Of a DNA stretch of 64,000 bases, positions 59,814 through 64,000 are shown piece by piece (position 1 is the stretch's first letter; every line of letters begins with the position of its first letter). The notes below the pieces were generated by a model. It was not told where the DNA came from, did no database searches, and was given only the letters and a program-made list of their open reading frames with translations. The translations under genes and the position numbers were made by a program. The DNA comes from Bacteroidota bacterium. Lineage in GTDB: Bacteria; Bacteroidota; Ignavibacteria; Kryptoniales; JAKASW01. The stretch is from the NCBI GenBank assembly GCA_023381615.1, contig JAMCQL010000022.1:1-64000 (forward strand), in the 5' to 3' direction.

Positions 59814-60490
59814 CCCATGAAGAACACATTGAGCCGCGGAAGAAAAATTATGTACAAAGCCCACATCGTTAGACCGAATGAAATTGGAATAGCTATGTTA
59901 TCATCGACAATATCGTAGGAAAGCACCTCTGCGGCAGACGCGACAACAGTCGCGGCGATTCCCACTAAATACTCCGCGAACAGATAGTCCACCTTTGGTG
60001 TCAATGCCACCGCGGCGGCGCCGGCAATTATGAAAGCTAAACTTCCTTCGTAACTTTTCGGCATGCCGCGACTCGGAAAAATCTTGTGTTTCCCGAACCT
60101 TTTTCCAAACACTGCCGATGCAGAATCCGCCAAAATTAAAACTACGAAGCTGCTTACCATTATGTACTTCGGAAAAATCACGATGCAGATAACGGCGGAG
60201 ATTAGCATGAATGTTGCACCGTTGAGCGCGTGCTTCTTCTCGTCGACTTCATGTTTGCGAAGAAGGAACCCGACAAACTTGTAGAAGAGGCCTGAGAACT
60301 GCGGAATCTCATAACGAGCCAGATCAAGTATAATGAAAATGACTGTGAGGGGAATTAGGATCTCAAGAGCGAGCTTTTTGGAAATGAAAGAATATACTAC
60401 CGGAATTGCCAGAGAAAAGAAATGAATTCCTTTTCTTACTAATTCGGCTTTGAAATCTACTGTGTCCCGGACGGCAGATTGTTCCATCAA
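59810..60490 (-). CDS. Dolichol/phytol kinase-like membrane protein (SEC59/DGK1/VTE5 family)
   Basis: 226 residues, about seven helices. The N-terminal RKGIHFFSLAIP, the central LADSASAVFGKRFGKHKI and KSYEGSLAFI match CTP-dependent polyprenol, phytol or diacylglycerol kinases. Bacterial members probably phosphorylate a lipid alcohol; the substrate here is unknown. It lies downstream of ftsH on the minus strand with a 75-base gap holding an imperfect stem-loop. Confidence 0.85.
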   Translation of the reverse strand: MMEQSAVRDTVDFKAELVRKGIHFFSLAIPVVYSFISKKLALEILIPLTVIFIILDLARYEIPQFSGLFYKFVGFLLRKHEVDEKKHALNGATFMLISAVICIVIFPKYIMVSSFVVLILADSASAVFGKRFGKHKIFPSRGMPKSYEGSLAFIIAGAAAVALTPKVDYLFAEYLVGIAATVVASAAEVLSYDIVDDNIAIPISFGLTMWALYIIFLPRLNVFFMG

Positions 60491-60506
60491 GTTTGCGGCG
60501 GCAGAA

Positions 60507-60542
60507 GAAAGTCACGAGTTGAACCTGGCCAACCCGTGACTT
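60507..60542. terminator. Stem-loop between ftsH and the lipid-kinase gene
   Basis: AAAGTCACG (60507-60515) and CGTGACTTT (60534-60542) pair perfectly, with a further TTG/CAA pair inside an 18-base loop. There is no clear T-run on the minus strand, so termination after ftsH may be partial. Confidence 0.45.
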
Positions 60543-60565
60543 TAAGTTGAAAGGCTGGATTGATT

Positions 60566-62590
60566 CTAATTCTTGTTTTCAGTTGTCGCAACCTGCTCGT
60601 TCTTTCCTTCGCCGTTGGGTTTAACCATGGGCCGTAACTCTTCACCTTTTATAGATTTTTCAATTTCGTCCGCGTCGAGAATTTCACGTTCGAGCAGCGC
60701 AGTCGCTAACCTGTCCAACGCATCTTTATGGTTGTTAATTATATCTTCGGCGCGAGTCATGCATTTCAGAACGATCGATCTGATTTCTTCATCTATTTCG
60801 ATCGCTGTCTTTTCGCTGTAATTCCGGTGTTTCGTTATCTCTCGACCGAGGAAGATCTCTTGCTCGTTTTCTCCCCATGTGAGAGGCCCGAGTTTGTCGC
60901 TCATTCCCCATTCGCACACCATCTTGCGCGCGATGTTTGTCGCCTTTTCAATATCATTTCCTGCGCCGGTCGTGTATTGTCCAAAAATTATCTTCTCGGC
61001 TGCACGGCCGCCAAGTGCATACGTGATCATTGCGAGCAAATACTCGCGCGAGTAAGTATGCTTTTCATCTATTGGAAGATAAGTTGTAACGCCAAGAGCT
61101 CTTCCGCGCGGAATTATCGTCACTTTATGCACCGGATCGGCTTCGGGAACCCTCCTTGCCACGAGCACGTGTCCGGATTCGTGATATGCGGTTACTTTCT
61201 TTTCTTCGTCGGAAATGATTGTGCTCTTCCGCTCCGGGCCCATCATGACTTTGTCTTTAGCTTCTTCCATATCCGGCATGCTCACCGAAGCGCTGTTTTT
61301 TCTGGCTGCGAGCAGAGCCGCTTCATTGACAAGGTTAGCAAGTTCAGCGCCTGCAAATCCGGGCGTCTCTTTTGCGATGATGCTCAAATCAACTTCTGGG
61401 GCCAAAGGAATATTCCGCGTGTGAACTTTGAGAATTCCTTCCCTTCCTTTTACATCGGGTCTGTCGACGACGACTTGTCTATCAAATCTTCCCGGACGCA
61501 GAAGGGCGGGGTCAAGAACATCCGGCCGGTTTGTGGCCGCGATTATTATGACTCCGCTGTTCTGCTCGAAGCCGTCCATCTCTACGAGCAGTTGATTCAA
61601 TGTCTGTTCGCGTTCATCATGTCCGCCGCCGATTCCGGCGCCGCGATGTCTTCCGACAGCATCGATCTCATCTATGAAAACTATGCAAGGCGCATTTTTC
61701 TTCGCGGTGTCGAACAGGTCTCGAACGCGGCTCGCTCCAACGCCGACAAACATTTCGACAAAGTCTGCGCCGCTGATTGAGAAGAAGGGCACGCTCGCTT
61801 CTCCGGCAACTGCTCGTGCAAGTAAGGTCTTGCCCGTTCCCGGAGGACCAAGCAGCAAAACACCTCTCGGAATCTTTCCGCCGAGTCTCTGGAATTTTGC
61901 GGGTTCTTTCAGAAAATCAATAATTTCACTAAGCTCTGCCTTCGCCTCGTCGGCGCCCGCAACATCGTGGAACGTGACTTTAATCTGACTCTCTGTCATC
62001 AGTTTTGCGCGGCTTTTTCCGAAGCTGAATATGCCTTTTGTATTATTGCCCTGCATTCGGCGCATAAAGACAATCCACAATCCGATTAGCAAAACAAATG
62101 GCAAGTAACCGATTAGGCCATTTATCCATTGATCGCTTTCTTTTACAAAATTGAATTTCAATCCTTCCTTTTGCCATTGTGCAATCACACTTGGATCTGA
62201 AGCTTGCGGCAAGAATACGACAAACTTATCAATCTTAACTCTTTTTCCTGTACTTGTAGTGATCTCTTGCGGCTCTTTCAACACGCCGTGGAAGTCGTAG
62301 TCATTAATGCCGGATTTCTTTATCACCGCTTCCTTTATCATGCCTGAATCTAGGAGCGACTGATACTGCGTGTAAGTGATTTCCGTTTCCTGATTGTTAT
62401 TGCCGCGGAAAAGAGTCATCACCAAGAAGACAGCGAGTATTATCGCTGCCCATCCGATTATTATTCTTCCTGTCCGCCAGTTGAAATCCTCTTCCGGCGG
62501 CTGGTTCGGCTTTCTCTTCAGATTTGGCGGCGTAGCCTTTCTCTTGGGTGAACCGTTTTTATTTCTTTCATTAGGTGATCTAGGCATCAA
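60566..62590 (-). CDS. ftsH: ATP-dependent zinc metalloprotease FtsH
   Basis: Membrane-bound AAA+ protease that degrades misfolded and regulatory membrane proteins. The 674-residue protein has a basic proline-rich N-tail, two helices (about 45-63 and 155-178) flanking a periplasmic domain, Walker [19 protein letters not shown], Walker [14 protein letters not shown], the second region of homology [20 protein letters not shown], and the zinc site in AYHESGHVL. The C-terminus is hydrophilic. The N-tail of about 40 residues before the first helix is longer than in E. coli. It lies 13 bases downstream of hpt, in the common tilS-hpt-ftsH order. Confidence 0.97.
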   Translation of the reverse strand: MMPRSPNERNKNGSPKRKATPPNLKRKPNQPPEEDFNWRTGRIIIGWAAIILAVFLVMTLFRGNNNQETEITYTQYQSLLDSGMIKEAVIKKSGINDYDFHGVLKEPQEITTSTGKRVKIDKFVVFLPQASDPSVIAQWQKEGLKFNFVKESDQWINGLIGYLPFVLLIGLWIVFMRRMQGNNTKGIFSFGKSRAKLMTESQIKVTFHDVAGADEAKAELSEIIDFLKEPAKFQRLGGKIPRGVLLLGPPGTGKTLLARAVAGEASVPFFSISGADFVEMFVGVGASRVRDLFDTAKKNAPCIVFIDEIDAVGRHRGAGIGGGHDEREQTLNQLLVEMDGFEQNSGVIIIAATNRPDVLDPALLRPGRFDRQVVVDRPDVKGREGILKVHTRNIPLAPEVDLSIIAKETPGFAGAELANLVNEAALLAARKNSASVSMPDMEEAKDKVMMGPERKSTIISDEEKKVTAYHESGHVLVARRVPEADPVHKVTIIPRGRALGVTTYLPIDEKHTYSREYLLAMITYALGGRAAEKIIFGQYTTGAGNDIEKATNIARKMVCEWGMSDKLGPLTWGENEQEIFLGREITKHRNYSEKTAIEIDEEIRSIVLKCMTRAEDIINNHKDALDRLATALLEREILDADEIEKSIKGEELRPMVKPNGEGKNEQVATTENKN

Positions 62591-62603
62591 AAACTCCTAT
62601 GCA

Positions 62604-63167
62604 CTATTTATCTAAGATATAAATCGATCTCAGGTTCCTTGCCTTCTGTGTGTAATCCAATCCATAGCCAATAACGAAATGATTGGGAATTTGGAAACCT
62701 ATATAATCTACCTTAAAATCGATTTTAACGCAATCTCTCTTGTAAAGCAGGGTTACAACCGAGAAAGAACGCGGATTCTGTTTGGATATAAGATTCTTTA
62801 TGAAGTCTATCGACAAACCCGAATCTATTATGTCTTCCACGATTATTATGTCCCTCTCAGTAACTTGACAATTTAAGTCCTTTAAAAGTTTCACGTTTCC
62901 CGACGAAATTTTCGCATCGCCGTAGCTCGATAGCTTGAAGAAATCAATTTCGCAATCAACCGTTATCTCACGGACCAAATCGGAAAAGAAGATGAAAGAT
63001 CCATTCAGGACACCGATGAGTATTGGAGTCTTGCCGGCGTAATTTCGGTTGATCTCTTCAGCAAGCTCTTTGACGCGCGTTTTGATTTTCTCTTCCGTAA
63101 TGAAAACTCGGAATCGTTCGTTATTTACAGTTACAAATTGCGCTGGTTCATTTATAGCCGAATTCAA
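62604..63167 (-). CDS. hpt: Hypoxanthine phosphoribosyltransferase
   Basis: Purine salvage enzyme that makes IMP or GMP from the base and PRPP. The 187-residue protein has ILIGVLNGSFIFFSDLVREI, FFKLSSYG and the PRPP loop DIIIVEDIIDSGLS, then VVTLLYKR and VDYIGFQIPNHFVIGYGLDY. Its start overlaps the end of tilS by 20 bases. Confidence 0.95.
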   Translation of the reverse strand: MNSAINEPAQFVTVNNERFRVFITEEKIKTRVKELAEEINRNYAGKTPILIGVLNGSFIFFSDLVREITVDCEIDFFKLSSYGDAKISSGNVKLLKDLNCQVTERDIIIVEDIIDSGLSIDFIKNLISKQNPRSFSVVTLLYKRDCVKIDFKVDYIGFQIPNHFVIGYGLDYTQKARNLRSIYILDK

Positions 63168-64000
63168 GTTTCAGTATTCTCCTCGTGTTGTCGGTTATTT
63201 TAAAACGGTCGTCAACCCTAAGGCCGCAGACCCAGATTATGCCATCTTTATTCGACAGAACAAAAACATCATTCTTCTGGTAAACGGGTATCTTCGAGTC
63301 CACTAGAAAGTCGCTGATCTTTTTGCGCCCTTCCATCCCAAGCGGCGTAAACCAATCTCCCGGGTGCCAACTGCGGAGGGTGAGGGCTTCGCCTGCAATT
63401 TCAGCGTCAACAAATTCAACAACGGGCGAGAGCGAAAAGTGCACATCGGAACGCTCGACGTATTCGCTGCTGAAATAAAATTCCTCGAACTCGTACTTTT
63501 TTCCGGGAATGATCTCGGCGATGAACTCAGTCGGTTCTTTCGGATGTCTGATAAAAACGAGATTGTGCCTGTCCCTGTACACGACTACTTCGTTGCCGAT
63601 TTCTATTGAGCTTCCGGTTTCAGAGTTGAGCAAATCCATAATCGCATGAACTTTTGCGTAGTCTACTTCGCCGTGGACAAAATCTTTTAGTGCGGTAATG
63701 ACGATATTTTCTTGGATGAAGAGAAGGGAATTTCTCAATTTGAAAATGTCGAGCACGAGCTTTTCGCCGTCAAAATTCTTGGCGACGTTTGAGTAAAGGA
63801 TTTTCACTTCGTTGTTAATGAATGAACTCAGCTCCTGGAAAATTTCCGCTGCCCGGTTCAATGTGTTGACTGCACCGGGGTTTATTCGTTCCTGAATCTG
63901 TGGAAGCATCGTGTGGCGAATGAAGTTGCGGGTGTAATAGTCTTTCGTATTCGATGAGTCTTCCCGGATCTGCAGACTTTTCAGCCTTGCGTAGTGTTCG
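63148..64000 (-). CDS. tilS: tRNA(Ile)-lysidine synthase, C-terminal part (cut by window edge)
   Basis: Modifies C34 of the AUA-reading isoleucine tRNA to lysidine. The frame is open to the window end and gives about 284 residues without a start. At the edge it reads LQIREDSSNTKDYYTRNFIR then HTMLPQ, the diagnostic TilS motif. The C-terminal domain includes LRSWHPGDWFTPLGMEGRKK and ISDFLVDSKIP. The ATP-binding N-terminal domain lies beyond the window. The downstream hpt start is inside its last codons. Confidence 0.93.
   Translation of the reverse strand, partial: EHYARLKSLQIREDSSNTKDYYTRNFIRHTMLPQIQERINPGAVNTLNRAAEIFQELSSFINNEVKILYSNVAKNFDGEKLVLDIFKLRNSLLFIQENIVITALKDFVHGEVDYAKVHAIMDLLNSETGSSIEIGNEVVVYRDRHNLVFIRHPKEPTEFIAEIIPGKKYEFEEFYFSSEYVERSDVHFSLSPVVEFVDAEIAGEALTLRSWHPGDWFTPLGMEGRKKISDFLVDSKIPVYQKNDVFVLSNKDGIIWVCGLRVDDRFKITDNTRRILKLEFGYK

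Noticed and set aside
60728-61780. A 350-codon plus-strand frame opposite ftsH
   Set aside because: Fully antisense to ftsH, with composition typical of a shadow frame and no known motif.

Overview
The window (about 48% GC by impression) looks like a chromosome segment of an environmental bacterium of the Bacteroidota/Chlorobiota/Ignavibacteriota (FCB) group. Pointers are a bacillithiol gene (bshC), an 11-subunit complex I operon without nuoEFG, FecR/CHASE2 signalling genes, PD40 propeller lipoproteins and many small outer-membrane barrels. The best promoters seen are ordinary TTGACA/TATAAT types rather than the TTTG/TAnnTTTG type of true Bacteroidia, which favours an Ignavibacteria-like lineage. 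That placement is inference.

Layout. 1-160: 5' end of an IS3-type transposase and a probable IS terminus. 242-9484: tightly packed aroA, a UgpC/MalK-type ATPase, bshC, trpD, a CBS/CorC membrane protein, trpC, trpF and trpB, linking chorismate, bacillithiol and tryptophan synthesis (trpA, trpE and trpG absent). 9734-20847: nuoABCDHIJKLMN, with repeat debris between some genes. 20915-25338: rpsU (minus strand), then folP-cdaA-GT2-pcm-miaA. 25339-31417: a repeat cluster, then minus-strand LOG protein, LysM lytic transglycosylase, acyl-CoA mutase large subunit, a membrane protein and DoxX. 31566-34063: dxr and rseP. 34222-40699: a secreted protein, FecR protein, large outer-membrane protein and CHASE2-class III cyclase, probably one envelope-to-second-messenger signalling module.

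41155-57992 is the accessory locus and the most unusual part. It starts with a split response regulator. It then carries two copies of a module made of (i) a multi-spanning protein with a faint exosortase-like region joined to GATase-like/DUF4350-like domains, (ii) a secreted protein with cysteine every fourth residue, and (iii) a PD40 propeller lipoprotein. Further members are two outer-membrane barrels and a TolC/HlyD/MacB-permease export set. The two cysteine-repeat proteins have almost identical N-terminal halves and unrelated C-terminal halves. In one copy the membrane protein is split in two by a MITE-like palindromic element that supplies the stop codon of one half and the start codon of the other. 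In the other copy the gene is still fused, but carries a different palindromic element inserted in frame. I recognise no described system with this combination.

58051-64000: housekeeping genes ruvB, 3-methyladenine DNA glycosylase, then minus-strand dolichol/phytol-kinase-like protein, ftsH, hpt and a partial tilS. Small palindromic repeats of several families occur throughout, often touching start or stop codons. I saw no rRNA, tRNA or CRISPR array.
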